From NCBI GenBank assembly GCA_001695595.3, contig MBPM02000134.1:1-64000 (forward strand): 64,000 bases of DNA, given 5' to 3'. This document shows, piece after piece, positions 38,229-48,965 of this stretch (the first letter of the stretch is position 1; the number at the start of each line of letters is the position of its first letter). Below the pieces are notes generated by a model, which was not told the origin of the DNA, searched no databases, and was given only the letters and a program-made list of their open reading frames with translations. Made by a program: the position numbers and the translations under genes. The stretch comes from Plasmopara viticola (Eukaryota; Oomycota; Peronosporomycetes; Peronosporales; Peronosporaceae).

Positions 38229-38624
38229 TTATCGCACCTTCGAGCATCTTTTGACACATGAACGAACCATCCAAAAGTTGATAATACGAACTTTCGAACT
38301 CGCGTTGAGAATTTTACATTTATTTGGGCAGTATTTCTTAAAGTCGTTCTCAGGCTCATCGAGATGGTCAACCAAAGCCTTGGTATAGCTTTTATCGTCT
38401 TCGATCATTCGCCAGAGATCAACGAATGCATGGGATACAAGCATTGTTTGTATATATACTTGAGACTTATCGCTTTTAAAGCAAGCTTGTATTACACAAA
38501 ATTCCACATAGAATGGACCAGCTTTTTGGTATGGTATCTTCTGTTTTTGCTCCATGATTGATTTATATGTCATCAAAAATATATATCTTGAAGATGTCAA
38601 TCTCAAGTGTATTGTCGCTGCCAC
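38229..38624 (-). pseudogene. unrecognised viral-element protein fragment
   Basis: A 131-codon minus frame (GPFYVEFCVIQACF, VDLWRMIEDDKSY). Further upstream frames on the same strand up to 38.8 kb suggest a longer, broken gene. I do not recognise the family. By position it is probably a virion or replication protein. Confidence 0.3.
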
Positions 38625-39075
38625 TAGTGTAAAAGCACCATGGAATATGTGCTCCCGACGGTCTTTAGGTCTACTAAGCGGAGCTGTAGCGAAGTTTGCA
38701 GAAGGCTCGGTCGCCTGGTCGTATGATTCGTCGTGTTTAAATGATACTTTGATGACATTCGGTCGATTTGCGATTTAATTGTAGCCCGTGTTAGCGGCCA
38801 TGGTGCCATTGAATAGTTTCGCATGTAGATAATTCCTCTCGCGATTGTTGAATTTAGTATAGGTTGGCTATTGGCTCACATGAGACACAGCAATGTGCCG
38901 GATCATACTAAGTGATATTGACTCTCCATTGTACTCCACTATAGGCTTCGATAGAGCCGCATAAAGCTATTGCTCAATTTTGTATGATTATAACCATGTG
39001 GCTGTCGATTGAATTTGCACAATGTAGCTTGCTAGGCTGCCTTATAAGAGAAATAGTCAAAAAGTGGAGATATGA

Positions 39076-39781
39076 CTAAATTAAGTCCATCGTCGTGCTA
39101 TCCAACTGATTCGTCTGCGGTCCCATAAGCCGAACATTTATACAATCGTTTAGCTGGAATGCGTTCCCTTTGAGATAGTTTGCACCTTCTTCTGGACTGA
39201 GAAGAACGCTCGGCCATACCAAACGAAGTGGATTATGCACATTCAACCATAATGTGATGTAAACGAACACAAGCCTCAACTTATCAGTTGCTTTTGCTTT
39301 AGCCAGCGGTTTAAACTCAGATTGAGATAGAAATATCTTATCACACGTTTCGATAAGCTCTTTTGCTGCTTTATCGGAGACGGACATTAAATCCTCATAG
39401 CTGACGTACTTCATCTCTTTCTCTGGCGTCAGTTTGTCTTACAGCTTTTCAGCTTTGGTCTACTTACTCAGTTTCTTTCGAGATTCTAATATCTAAAAGC
39501 ATCGCGAAGTCGGCTTTTGGCCATTTTGTACACGTCATTCAGTGTCAGTACGAGACTCTCCGCTTGTATAAATGCTCATCAGAAGCGTAATGATGCTGGA
39601 GTCTTTGACCTCGAACTCTTTGAAAAGAACCGTCGTTGAAATTCGTTAAGTAATACATCTTAAAAGAGAATTCATCTGGAGGTAATTGTCGTTTCGCAAC
39701 GCCGGCCTTTAAAAGCTTGATCAGTTGTCTAATGCATAGGTAAACCGTAGTGTCCGAGAAATTATCATACTCGCTTCTCAT
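39076..39781 (-). pseudogene. tyrosine recombinase (integrase), decayed (copy 1)
   Basis: Two minus frames belong together. 39545-39781 resembles an N-terminal arm-binding helix bundle (FSDTTVYLCIRQLIKLLK). 39076-39414 contains YVSYEDLM followed by LRLVFVYITLWLNVHNPLRL, which matches the start of a tyrosine-recombinase catalytic domain as seen in PLV-type elements. Here the NPLRL is the degenerate form of the usual NPPR box. The frame then runs through NYLKGNAFQLND and ends before the conserved His/Arg/Tyr block. It would have integrated the viral genome. Confidence 0.5.
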
Positions 39782-40094
39782 TCTAATATTACGAGTAATA
39801 ATGTGTTTAATTGCATCTATGTTTTAGATTTAATATTCTTCGACATTTTTGTCTATAAAGTAATCCAGTTTTCAATCTAAATGTACAAAAAATGCCGCCA
39901 ATTTGAGTCACGCGCAGGCTGTTAAAGTTCTACATAGCAAGCCCGTTTGATTGTGTCCTTCTTAATTAAGTGAAGGCCACACACATTATTTACCCCCCGA
40001 ATACTCTAAGAAGCTGGTGAAGGCTTGCAAATCGGGCAAAGTATTGACATTACATATGTCTCACGGAGATGTTCACGTACTAATCAATCAAAAC

Positions 40095-40289
40095 TTAGTG
40101 GCTTTCGTTTCTGGGGAAGCTTGTGGAATGGAACCAAACTGCTGCGAAAGAAATTGGTTTTTTCCTTTGCAATAAATAAAGCCAATTACTTCGGGTCTTT
40201 TTGACGGTGTTTGCGGTCGGACCTGAAGTCGGCTCTTTGCGTGGTCTAGTGAGGTTGACTAGCGGTGTAGGCCTGATGTCGCCTCCCAT
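40095..40289 (-). pseudogene. conserved unrecognised segment (copy 1)
   Basis: The frame MGGDIRPTPL... corresponds to MGGNMRPTPL... at 55736-55945 in copy 2. It shows conservation between copies but no domain. It lies next to the recombinase remnant. Confidence 0.3.
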
Positions 40290-40524
40290 GACTCGTCATC
40301 GTATTGAAAGGAAATCGTTTCGATCGGGATCTTTGGTTATTCTTGATCTTATTGTTTAATATATATAAGTATTACAATAGTCATGATCGGTCCAGCTCAT
40401 AAAAATCGCTCGTAGTCAAAGCAACATTTGCTATGTGGGAAGCGCGTTTAAACTACTCAAACATTGTATGAGTGGATATCGGTTTCTCATGTTTGCTTTT
40501 CACAGTACCACTTTGTACAACAAA

Positions 40525-40785
40525 ATGCCAAAGAAAGACAATAAAGCAAAAGCCAATGAGCGACACCAGCAGATCGCGAGACCGGATGAAAAAAACGCGA
40601 CCGAACTATCAAGCAACATAAGATGTGATGCATCCGTTACGAATCTTCTGATTCCTGCCATGATTAAGTTGGCCAACTACGTCGTCAAACATTTAAATTC
40701 TTGGTCACGACATGACGGGGCAAATGGCAAATATTTTTTTACGCCGAAGTGGATTGTTAAAAAGTTCGCATTTGTTAATTCTTGA
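40525..40785 (+). pseudogene. truncated homologue of the CRN-C-like gene at 59050
   Basis: From the ATG at 40525 the protein follows that of 59050-59613 closely for about 56 residues (MPKKxNxAKANxRxQQIA through ANYVVxHL). It then diverges abruptly at about 40695 into unrelated sequence. The part homologous to the CRN C-terminal domain is therefore gone. Confidence 0.75.
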
Positions 40786-41744
40786 AGTTCGATCTGTATC
40801 ATTATCAAGCGCACTATTAATGGTGCTTTCCATCCAGTGCGCAAATAGTGCACAGGAGTTCTTTGAAATAGTGAGGTAAGTGGTGAATAGCGAAAAGGGA
40901 GTGGTGAGTAGCGGCTTTCAACATATACGAAAAGTATTTTGTTGACTTCTCTCAGTTTGCATGAAAGCACTTTATCCATGTTGTATCAATACAAAAAGTG
41001 GACTTTTCAGCGCTGTTTCATTTTTTTCTGCTTTGACCAATGTGTACGTGTACGCTGGCCTTGAGCGAAACGTAAATTCTCCTTTGTCTTGCCTTCAGAT
41101 GTTCTCTTTGATACACGCCACAGCTTACCAAGGTGCTGACATTGACCGAGCACGTTGTACAGGGCTAAATTGTTAATGTGTAACGTCAATAGTCTTGGTC
41201 TTGGCTGATGACTCCAAGACCACGTCGTTAAAAATGCTGCCTAAAATTGCAGCGATATGTTAGGCGAGGCCACCTACGTGCCGTACATTAAAATCGTAAG
41301 CTCATAGCTTAACATTTAATTATCCTCTTTGCGCGCTGCTAATGCTGAGAATGAACGCTTCTCCGGCAATCTAACGAAAACGACAGGAATTATAAAAGTG
41401 AGGACCGGTCTCTGTGATATCTTGGATAGATCATTCATGGACAGTGGACGTTTTGGTTCATTGACTATTGCAAGAGGTTTCAGAAATAATCCTTTGCCAA
41501 TGCTAGAATTTAGCATTTGCGGCCGCGTAGTTAGGATATGTTCACTATGAATAGATAGCAGTCCTTCTGGACCTGGTCCTAATTTAGTCGAGAGCGAGGT
41601 GGGTGACGCCGTTCGTTACATGCGACCATGAAATGTTGCCCTTACGACAGCAATCTATTATGCTTCACTTGGGTATTCGCGGAGAGCTATTATCCGACCG
41701 AAAAAGCTAATTGATAGTAACGACAGTCGGACGTTGCTCTGCCC
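40786..41744. other. spacer upstream of ABC transporter 2
   Basis: About 0.96 kb. Small frames on both strands at 41007-41189 and 41316-41550 are unrecognised. The 3' part is the presumed promoter of the transporter; no convincing core element was found. Confidence 0.5.
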
Positions 41745-44700
41745 ATGAGTCTTTTGCTTCCCGAGACCGCGACTCAATTGCCGTCGAATGAGTTGCCAGT
41801 CAATGACGTGTACCAATCTTTCAAAATCCGAAGTATGCAAGAACCGTACAACCAATCGTGTCACGACGACACATTGGTCAGTCGATACAGCACGCTGGAC
41901 GCCAAAAGTCTCGAGGTCATGTTAAACGGCGGACTTGAGCATTTTTACAAAAAGTACAATCACCTGTCGCGCAAAATCAATTTGCAACTGCCGACGCCCG
42001 AAGTGCGTTTTCAAAATTTGTCCTTTGCCGTGCAAGTGCCAGCGACAGCAGGTCGCCACAACACAGTTGGTTCGAATCTAGCCACGCTTTTCATGCCGTG
42101 GAAACGGCCAAAGATGGAGACGAAATACGCACTGCACGCAATGACGGGGGTCATTAAACCAGGTTCCATGACGCTAATCCTCGCCAACCCGGGAGCCGGG
42201 AAATCGACCTTTTTGAAAGCTCTGGGTGGCAAACTCAACGATCAATCGAAACAAGCGGTTGGCGGCGATATCCTCTATTCGGGGTTGCGGGGAGACGAGA
42301 TTGATCTCACAAAGCTAGTGGGTCTCGTGGATCAGACGGATAATCACATTCCGACGTTAACGGTTCGGGAGACGTTCAAGTTTGCCGACCTGTGCGTGAA
42401 TGGGCGTCCAGTCGACCAACACGATGAAATGCGCGACGTTGCAGCGCTACGTACCGAGCTCTTTCTGCAGATTTTAGGGCTTGAAAGCTGTGCGGATACC
42501 GTTGTGGGGAACGCGCTGTTGCGCGGCGTGAGCGGAGGCGAGCGTAAACGCGTCACGATTGGGGAAGTGCTCGTGGGTGGCCAGAGTTTATTTTTATGCG
42601 ATGAGATCTCGACGGGCCTCGATAGTGCGGCTACGTTTGACATTATGAAAGCTTTACGCACGTGGTGCAACACGTTAGGCGGTTCCGTGGTCGTTGCGTT
42701 ATTACAACCGACCCCTGAAGTTGTTGAACAGTTCGATGATATTTTAATGATCCACGAAGGGTACATGGCGTACCATGGACCCCGGGGAGAGATCCTCGAG
42801 TACTTTAAAGACCGGGGGTTTACGTGTCCTCCACGTGTCGATCCTGCCGATTTCTTGATCGAGGTGACGTCTGGTCGGGGTCGACGCTATGCTAACGGAA
42901 ACGTGGACGTCCTCGATCTGCCAGCCACCGCGCAAGAATTTCACACGCTCTTTTGCAACTCGAGTATTTTCAAAAAGACGAGGGAGGCGATTGCGACAGG
43001 CTTTAATGAACACCAATTTGAGAATGCAGAGGACTTTAAAAAGGCGCAGAGTGTCGTGAATCTCACACGGTCCAAGGATCAATCTCAGTTTGCCATGGCG
43101 TTTATCCCAAGCACCGTCTTGTTGCTCCACCGGCAAAGGCTCATTTGGTTACGCGATCCTCCTTTGCTATGGGGTAAAATCATCGAAGCGATTATTGTTG
43201 GCCTCGTGCTGGGGATGATCTACTACGAAGCGAGCTCGACGTATTATTTGCGAATGATTTTCTTTAGCATCGCCCTGTTTCAACGCCAGGCGTGGCAACA
43301 ACTCACCATTTCGTTTCAACTTCGAAAAGTCTTTTACAAGCAACGGCCACGCAATTTCTTTCGCACGTCGTCCTATGCGATTGCCGAAGCTGCCGTGCAA
43401 ATCCCCGTCAATCTGACCGTCTCGTTCGTGCTCGGCACGTTTTTCTACTTTATGAGTGGCTTGACACGCTCGGCCGACAAGTATCTCGTCTTTTATCTCG
43501 TCCTCGCGTGTTTTCAGCACGCCATTAGTGCCTACATGACATTGCTCAGTGCCTTGTCCCCTAGCATCACAGTTGGGCAAGCCCTCGCATCGATCTCTGT
43601 GAGTTTCTTTCTCTTGTTTTCGGGCAACATTATTCTGGCCGATTTGATTCCAGGGTACTGGATCTGGATGTACTGGTTCAATCCGCTGGCATGGGCCCTT
43701 CGAAGCAACATGTTGTCGGAATTTTCAAGTCATCGGTATACATTCGAACAGAGAAAGAAGACACTGGACAACTTTTCCATTTCACAGGGTACTGAATATA
43801 TCTGGTATGGCGTCGGGATCCTCCTTGCCTACTATGTCTTGTTTACGACCTTGAATGCCATGGCACTGCACTTTGTGCGGTATGAAAAGTATTTGGGGGT
43901 GAGTCCAAAGACGGGCTTGAGACCTTTTCAGCTAAACAAAGGTGACACGTATGTAAACGTCCTTCCACTTGAAGCTTCAGAGCCTTCGACCGGCACGGGC
44001 TTACCATTCACGCCGTCGAATCTGTGTGTCAAGGATTTGAAATATTACGTGACGCTTTCGTCGGGCGAGGAGAAACAGTTGTTGCAAGGCATCACCGCGC
44101 ACTTTGAACCTGGTCGCATGGTCGCGTTGATGGGGGCTTCGGGCGCTGGGAAAACGACCCTCATGGACGTGATTGCGGGACGCAAAACGGGTGGACGCAT
44201 TGCGGGTGACATTCTCGTCAATGGCGAGCTCAAGAATCCAGCGACTTTTAGCCGGATCACAGCCTACTGTGAACAGATGGACATCCACTCGGAAGCGGCT
44301 TCGATCTACGAGGCGCTCGTGTTTTCAGCGAATTTACGACTTCCGCCTTCGTTTACAAACGAAGAACGCAACACTCTTGTGGTCGAGACGCTGGACTTGC
44401 TCGAATTGACGTCCATTGCGAGTGAAATGGTCGGTCGCCTCTCTGTCGAACAGAAAAAACGCGTGACCATTGGTGTAGAGGTGGTGTCGAATCCGAGTAT
44501 CTTGTTCTTGGACGAACCCACGAGTGGCTTGGATGCCCGGTCGGCGTTGATTGTCATGCGGGGCGTCCAGTCCATTGCTCGCACCGGCCGCACCGTGTTG
44601 TGCACGATCCATCAACCCAGTATCTCGATCTTTGAGCTCTTTGATGGTCTCTTGCTGCTGCAAAAGGGCGGGTCGACGGCGTATTTTGGGGATCTGGGCG

Positions 44701-45797
44701 TCGATTCTGTCAAGATGTTGGAGTATTTCGGGTCGATTCCAGGGACGTTGGGGATTCAGCCTCATTATAATCCCGCGACGTACATGATGGAAGTCATTGG
44801 GGCCGGCATTGGCCGCGATGTCAAAGACTATTCGTTCGAGTATAGAGAAAGTGCCCTTGGCAAATCGAATCGAGAACGAACGTTGCAGCTCTGCGAAGTC
44901 TCTGAGGCGTTTAAGCGGCACTCGACACTCAATTACGATTCCATAGCTACTGGATTTTGGAATCAGTTGGTACAGCTCGTGAAAAAGCAGCAACTCACGT
45001 ATTGGCGCAACCCACAATATAATTTCATGCGCATGTTCCTCTTTCCTCTGTTTGCCGTGATTTTTGGAACGACGTTCTATCAATTGTCGGCAGGGAGTGT
45101 CAAGAAGATTAATTCGCATATTGGACTCATTTACAATAGTATGGATTTTATTGGCGTCATTAATCTCATGACCGTCTTGGAAGTCACGTGTGCGGAACGC
45201 GCCGTGTTTTACCGTGAACGCATGTCGAATTACTACGGGCCGCTTCCGTACAGTCTATCCCTGTGGTTTGCCGAAGTGCCGTACTTGATTCTTGTGATCG
45301 TTCTCTTTGTGACGATCGAGTATTTTTTAGTGGGCTGGAGTCACAAGCCCGAAGATTTCTTCTTCTTCTTGTTTATCTTTTACCTCTATACGTCGGCATG
45401 CACGTACGTCGGGCAGTGGATGTCGGCGTTGATGCCGAACGAAAAGGTTGCGAACGTGGCGGTCGGAGCCATGTCGTGCTTATTTAATTTATTCTCAGGC
45501 TTTCTCTTGCCTCGAACGGCCATGAAAAGAGGGTACAAATGGTTTCAATACCTCATGCCTTCCTACTACTCCCTCAGTGCCTTGGCGGGCATTCAATTCG
45601 GGGACAATCATGACATGATCACCGTGACGGCCAATGGCGTGGCAACAAATATGACGGTCGCGGCCTACGTCAAGAAATCGTACGACTTTCATCCCGAGCG
45701 CAAGTATGATTTTATGGCCGGACTCCTCGTTATTTGGGCTGTGCTTCAGCTCGCTATTTACCTCACGCTCAAGTACGTTAGCCATTTGAAGAGATAG
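41745..45797 (+). CDS. full-size PDR/ABCG transporter, paralogue 2
   Basis: The 1350-residue protein is collinear with the transporter at 22616-26686 and has the same (NBD-TMD)x2 plan. NBD1 has Walker A ANPGAGKST, VSGGERKR and LFLCDEISTGLD. NBD2 has Walker A GASGAGKTT, the degenerate signature LSVEQKKRVTIG and ILFLDEPTSGLD. Two blocks of membrane helices are present. The main differences from paralogue 1 are in the first 30 residues and in the linker before NBD2, which is shorter and different. The frame is unbroken with no introns. It ends 153 bp from the convergent zinc-ribbon gene. It likely exports lipophilic compounds; substrate not inferable. Confidence 0.96.
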   Translation: MSLLLPETATQLPSNELPVNDVYQSFKIRSMQEPYNQSCHDDTLVSRYSTLDAKSLEVMLNGGLEHFYKKYNHLSRKINLQLPTPEVRFQNLSFAVQVPATAGRHNTVGSNLATLFMPWKRPKMETKYALHAMTGVIKPGSMTLILANPGAGKSTFLKALGGKLNDQSKQAVGGDILYSGLRGDEIDLTKLVGLVDQTDNHIPTLTVRETFKFADLCVNGRPVDQHDEMRDVAALRTELFLQILGLESCADTVVGNALLRGVSGGERKRVTIGEVLVGGQSLFLCDEISTGLDSAATFDIMKALRTWCNTLGGSVVVALLQPTPEVVEQFDDILMIHEGYMAYHGPRGEILEYFKDRGFTCPPRVDPADFLIEVTSGRGRRYANGNVDVLDLPATAQEFHTLFCNSSIFKKTREAIATGFNEHQFENAEDFKKAQSVVNLTRSKDQSQFAMAFIPSTVLLLHRQRLIWLRDPPLLWGKIIEAIIVGLVLGMIYYEASSTYYLRMIFFSIALFQRQAWQQLTISFQLRKVFYKQRPRNFFRTSSYAIAEAAVQIPVNLTVSFVLGTFFYFMSGLTRSADKYLVFYLVLACFQHAISAYMTLLSALSPSITVGQALASISVSFFLLFSGNIILADLIPGYWIWMYWFNPLAWALRSNMLSEFSSHRYTFEQRKKTLDNFSISQGTEYIWYGVGILLAYYVLFTTLNAMALHFVRYEKYLGVSPKTGLRPFQLNKGDTYVNVLPLEASEPSTGTGLPFTPSNLCVKDLKYYVTLSSGEEKQLLQGITAHFEPGRMVALMGASGAGKTTLMDVIAGRKTGGRIAGDILVNGELKNPATFSRITAYCEQMDIHSEAASIYEALVFSANLRLPPSFTNEERNTLVVETLDLLELTSIASEMVGRLSVEQKKRVTIGVEVVSNPSILFLDEPTSGLDARSALIVMRGVQSIARTGRTVLCTIHQPSISIFELFDGLLLLQKGGSTAYFGDLGVDSVKMLEYFGSIPGTLGIQPHYNPATYMMEVIGAGIGRDVKDYSFEYRESALGKSNRERTLQLCEVSEAFKRHSTLNYDSIATGFWNQLVQLVKKQQLTYWRNPQYNFMRMFLFPLFAVIFGTTFYQLSAGSVKKINSHIGLIYNSMDFIGVINLMTVLEVTCAERAVFYRERMSNYYGPLPYSLSLWFAEVPYLILVIVLFVTIEYFLVGWSHKPEDFFFFLFIFYLYTSACTYVGQWMSALMPNEKVANVAVGAMSCLFNLFSGFLLPRTAMKRGYKWFQYLMPSYYSLSALAGIQFGDNHDMITVTANGVATNMTVAAYVKKSYDFHPERKYDFMAGLLVIWAVLQLAIYLTLKYVSHLKR

Positions 45798-45950
45798 TCT
45801 GTTGGCAGACTGCTATTATATTTTTTTAGATATATTAAATATAGAGATGGTCGTCTTAGATGAAGAAGTCAAGCTCCGTTATCCCGCACTGTAAACTTTC
45901 ATCGAACGCACGAGTGAAAGTACTGCTTACGGTTGCTGGTCTCCTTTTTG

Positions 45951-46262
45951 TTACAAAATGCTGCACCATTCATTGCCGTATACGCTCGCATTGTTGAGCT
46001 GTCCACAGCTACGACATCGCCAGCTCGTGCAGCCGGCAGGGAGTGGGTACGGTGCCGAACATTTGTTACAGAGCGCGTTCCCTTGTACGTCACGGCGAAT
46101 GTTAGAGTTGTTGGACATGACGCGCGCGTGGTTGGAATTAGGCAGAACAGGCACAGCTTGAAACACTGGACGACCGTACGCATCCACATGGACGGGCTGT
46201 CCCGCAGCCATCGGGTAGCAGTAAGGCGTGTCGACGGTCTTCTGAGGCTTTTTCGACTCCAT
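45951..46262 (-). CDS. small zinc-ribbon protein
   Basis: A 103-residue protein with a disordered, Pro/Val-rich N-terminal 60 residues and a four-cysteine zinc-ribbon-like motif: CNKC at 65-68 and CRSC at 83-86, with WRC just before the second pair. The spacing resembles small LSD1/GATA-like ribbons, which bind zinc and often mediate protein or nucleic-acid contacts. It is tail-to-tail with ABC transporter 2. The cysteine pattern and codon-clean frame make it a credible gene; the function is unknown. Confidence 0.65.
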   Translation of the reverse strand: MESKKPQKTVDTPYCYPMAAGQPVHVDAYGRPVFQAVPVLPNSNHARVMSNNSNIRRDVQGNALCNKCSAPYPLPAGCTSWRCRSCGQLNNASVYGNEWCSIL

Positions 46263-47520
46263 TGTTGACGGAAATGGAAGACGAGAGAAAAAATATATTT
46301 CAATTATTTCTAGAAAAAGCTAGATAACGAATAAAGAGTCAGCTAGCCTTACAGAGTGAGCATTCAGTGTACAATAATTGTGCCAATATGGCTATTAACA
46401 CTGACACAATGGCCAGCTGGCGCATCTAGTTTTTGCACGCTTGAAGTAGCAAATACCAAAGCTTAGAGAACATCTAAAAGCATCAATGTCAATCCTGATT
46501 AGAGAGTAAAATTTAGTGCACATACAAAAGGATAGGTAGATCCAAAAAAGAAGAAACCAATTGCGGCTATCTTTGTATTGATCAGTGGTAACACGGCAGA
46601 CGAGTAAGTAACGGTGCAGCATACGTATCGTGCTTTTTACATATATAAAGAGTTCTTAGTACAACTCTCAGCTGCTTGACACAGTATCTTGTTGCAGTCC
46701 TCTTGCCCACTGTACAAACCCCGTAATAACTGGTACCAGCCATTCTCGTCACGTTTTATGAACGATTCAAAGTGTGTCCTGTTAGGACCGGGTGAGAGGT
46801 ATGGGATGTACATGTAGACATGAAAGCAATTGACTAGATTCTTTGCTCCTTAACCTGCCTTTTTCATAGATGATGCGCATCGTCGACACCGCCGCGGTGT
46901 CGATGTCGGAGATGTGTTCAAATCATTCTGGGAACTTGCTGTCTATGCTTTGACGCGAATGTTTTTCGATCTCAATACGATTTATATACTATCTCATCTC
47001 TTTTCTTACTAATGAAAAGAGCTCTTACTAATGACAAGAGCTTAATTTAATGTAAGAAGTATGATGTACTATATAAGTACAAAAATTGGCTCATGAGAAC
47101 ACATTTAACGGGAAGCTGCTCAAAATTGTCTCTAGTCTAATTCTGTCGAAAGAGCACTATCAGATTGTTATCGATGGCTTTCGAAATGAATATATTCTGG
47201 CCGTAAAGGTAATCTGATAGTTTAGTAACAGTAAATTTTTCTTACATTAAATGACAGTATCATCACGTAATTAAAAAAGATCCCGAAAGTAAAATCAGTC
47301 CCCGATTGACGTTTTCAGAGCCGAACTTTAAAGTTTGTAAGGCCTGCACTGGTGTGACTAATGCGCTTGCTTGAATAGCATGCTAACACTAGTTATTTTG
47401 GCGTCCTACCATCCTGTACTTGTGAATCCGATGTTAATAATCTACTATAGTTTTTCGTTTTTACTCCATTAGCAATTGAGGAAACGTTGGGTATCACATA
47501 GACATTACAAGCAGAATCTT

Positions 47521-48682
47521 GGAAAAGGTTGGGGTGACGCCCTCTTTCCAAGCGCGGGGGCTAAATGCTCGCGCGCTTCGGGCAGGTGCTCTCGGGCATC
47601 TGCAGGTCTCTAACGAGTCTCACCCTCGACGCGACGGTCTCCAGCACCAGGCCAAACCCCTTCCACGCCCTTAACCGCGCCAACCGCATCCGGATTGGCT
47701 CCTTTAATGTGAATTCTTTAGGTTCGAAGCGCAAGAAGCACGAAACACTCCCCGAAGATCTCTGGCGCTACCGCGTCGATATCCTTGGCCTCCGAGAAAC
47801 CAAGATCTACGATAGAGGTGAGCACCGCATTGATGACTTCCTTTTAATTCCGAAAAAAAAAAACCAAGCCAAGACCGAAGTCACCAAAATCCGCCGTCAC
47901 TGCAACCCGTCAGGTGCCACTCGACACGCCCGAGCCCGAGAAGAAACCTGGCGCCACACTAAGAAGCTCGGAACACTCCTCGGCGATATTGAAGATCTAT
48001 CCCGACGCAAGTTCCTGACCACCCTCGCGCTCCACCGCCTCTGGTCCGTCTGGCTCCGCCCCACGCTCATCTCACCCAAGACCCGCATTCGATTGTACAA
48101 CACCTACGTTCTACTAATTCTGCTGTACAACTGCGCCACCTGGGCTCTTACCAAGTCAGAGCTCCACGGCCTCGAGAGTTTCCATCGCCGCCAGCTTCGC
48201 TACGCTCTTGGCTACCGCTACCCTCGACACATTTCGAATGCAAGACTCTACGACCTCTGTGATGAGCGGCCGCTGAGACTACGACTGACACAAGCTCGCT
48301 GGCGCCTGTTTGGCCATGTACTTCGCCGCAATCCCGACATTCCAGCTAACCTCCAGATGCGTGCCTACTTCTTCTCCACCGCAGCAAAATGGCGCGGACG
48401 TCCCCGCACCACGCTCCCCTCAACACTCGACCACGACCTTGTTTCCCGTGGCTCCGGCTTTCGACTCCGGACAGCACAAGACCTCGAAGTGGTACGTACC
48501 CTTGCACAAGACCGAAAGAATTGGAAGACCCTCACGACCTCGGTGGTGGACGCACTGCCCGCCGAACGAGACCCGACGTATGCGGACACCACTCTATGCC
48601 GTGGACTAGCCAGACTGAGCCTAGCACGTGCATCACTTGGCAACGCGATAACGTAATACATTACATTATATTACATTGCATT
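47521..48682 (+). mobile_element. LINE with reverse-transcriptase core deleted
   Basis: The element starts GGAAAAGGTTGGGGTGACGC and ends in a (TACATTA)-like tail. Block 1 has no insertion at the equivalent place (about 28.96 kb). The single open frame joins the start of an APE-type endonuclease to the C-terminal end of a LINE ORF2. It is a non-autonomous deletion derivative. Shorter copies with the same ends occur at 685-1008 and 63732-64000. A clear target-site duplication was not found. Confidence 0.8.
47565..48656 (+). CDS. internally deleted LINE ORF2 (endonuclease start + C-terminal part)
   Basis: The 363-codon frame has three parts. Residues about 1-40 are the translated 5' region. About 41-100 are the first strands of an APE endonuclease (RIGSFNVNSLGSKRKK, DILGLRETKI). 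The rest is the thumb/C-terminal part of a non-LTR reverse transcriptase (RLYNTYVLLILLYNCATWAL, RRQLRYALGY, WRLFGHVLRR). The remaining endonuclease and the whole palm with the YxDD catalytic motif are missing. The junction keeps frame. The lack of stops suggests recent insertion. No enzymatic activity is expected. It is not a host gene. Confidence 0.8.
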   Translation: MLARFGQVLSGICRSLTSLTLDATVSSTRPNPFHALNRANRIRIGSFNVNSLGSKRKKHETLPEDLWRYRVDILGLRETKIYDRGEHRIDDFLLIPKKKNQAKTEVTKIRRHCNPSGATRHARAREETWRHTKKLGTLLGDIEDLSRRKFLTTLALHRLWSVWLRPTLISPKTRIRLYNTYVLLILLYNCATWALTKSELHGLESFHRRQLRYALGYRYPRHISNARLYDLCDERPLRLRLTQARWRLFGHVLRRNPDIPANLQMRAYFFSTAAKWRGRPRTTLPSTLDHDLVSRGSGFRLRTAQDLEVVRTLAQDRKNWKTLTTSVVDALPAERDPTYADTTLCRGLARLSLARASLGNAIT

Positions 48683-48965
48683 AAAATGACTGCTTGTCTA
48701 TATGACTGAAGTGCAAGACAAAAGACGATGCTCGCTACAGGCCCGTGTACAACTACATGGATCATGCCTTGTCGTTGGCTTTCACGGTAGGAGAGAGGCG
48801 TAGCAAAAGCGTCGATCCATAGGACGGCTTTGCTCAAAATTAAACACAGAATTAAAAGCGCTAGCACATATATTTTTTTTAAAAGTTAACCTCGAGAAAG
48901 TAGTCAAGGTCGAAAGGCCTAAATCGTCGGAATCAACCACCTACTTCGTGTCAAAATCATTACCA

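Larger units (their letters stand above)
30599..40480 (+). mobile_element. endogenous Polinton-like virus, copy 1 (right end deleted)
   Basis: The left end matches the left terminal repeat of copy 2. The element carries decayed genes for an adenovirus-type protease, capsid and fibre candidates, an A32-type packaging ATPase, a GIY-YIG-like tail, a capsid-like protein and a tyrosine recombinase. At about 40480 the sequence jumps from a point equal to about 56135 to one equal to about 59005 in copy 2. The primase-helicase region and right terminal repeat are thereby lost. The genes are riddled with stops and frameshifts. The combination of packaging ATPase, protease and capsid candidates separates it from plain transposons. 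Confidence 0.75.
27615..40695 (+). repeat. duplicated block, copy 1
   Basis: Homology to blocks 2 and 3 starts around CTTACCACACAA. In order it covers a conserved leader (27.6-29.1 kb), a CRN pseudogene (-), a short spacer, the viral element, and the start of the gene homologous to 59050-59613. Homology to block 2 stops near 40695 inside that gene. All three blocks lie in the same orientation. Block-specific changes are a palindrome at 28.3 kb, a SINE at 30.18 kb and the loss of the right end of the viral element. Confidence 0.8.

Noticed and set aside
30599..40480. Classical Maverick/Polinton with protein-primed DNA polymerase and retroviral-type integrase
   Set aside because: Neither gene could be seen. 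A tyrosine recombinase and D5-like helicase are present instead, which suits a PLV better, although deletions mean absence is not proof.
47565..48656. A 363-codon host gene
   Set aside because: The translation is an internally deleted LINE ORF2 and the ends match other LINE derivatives in the window.
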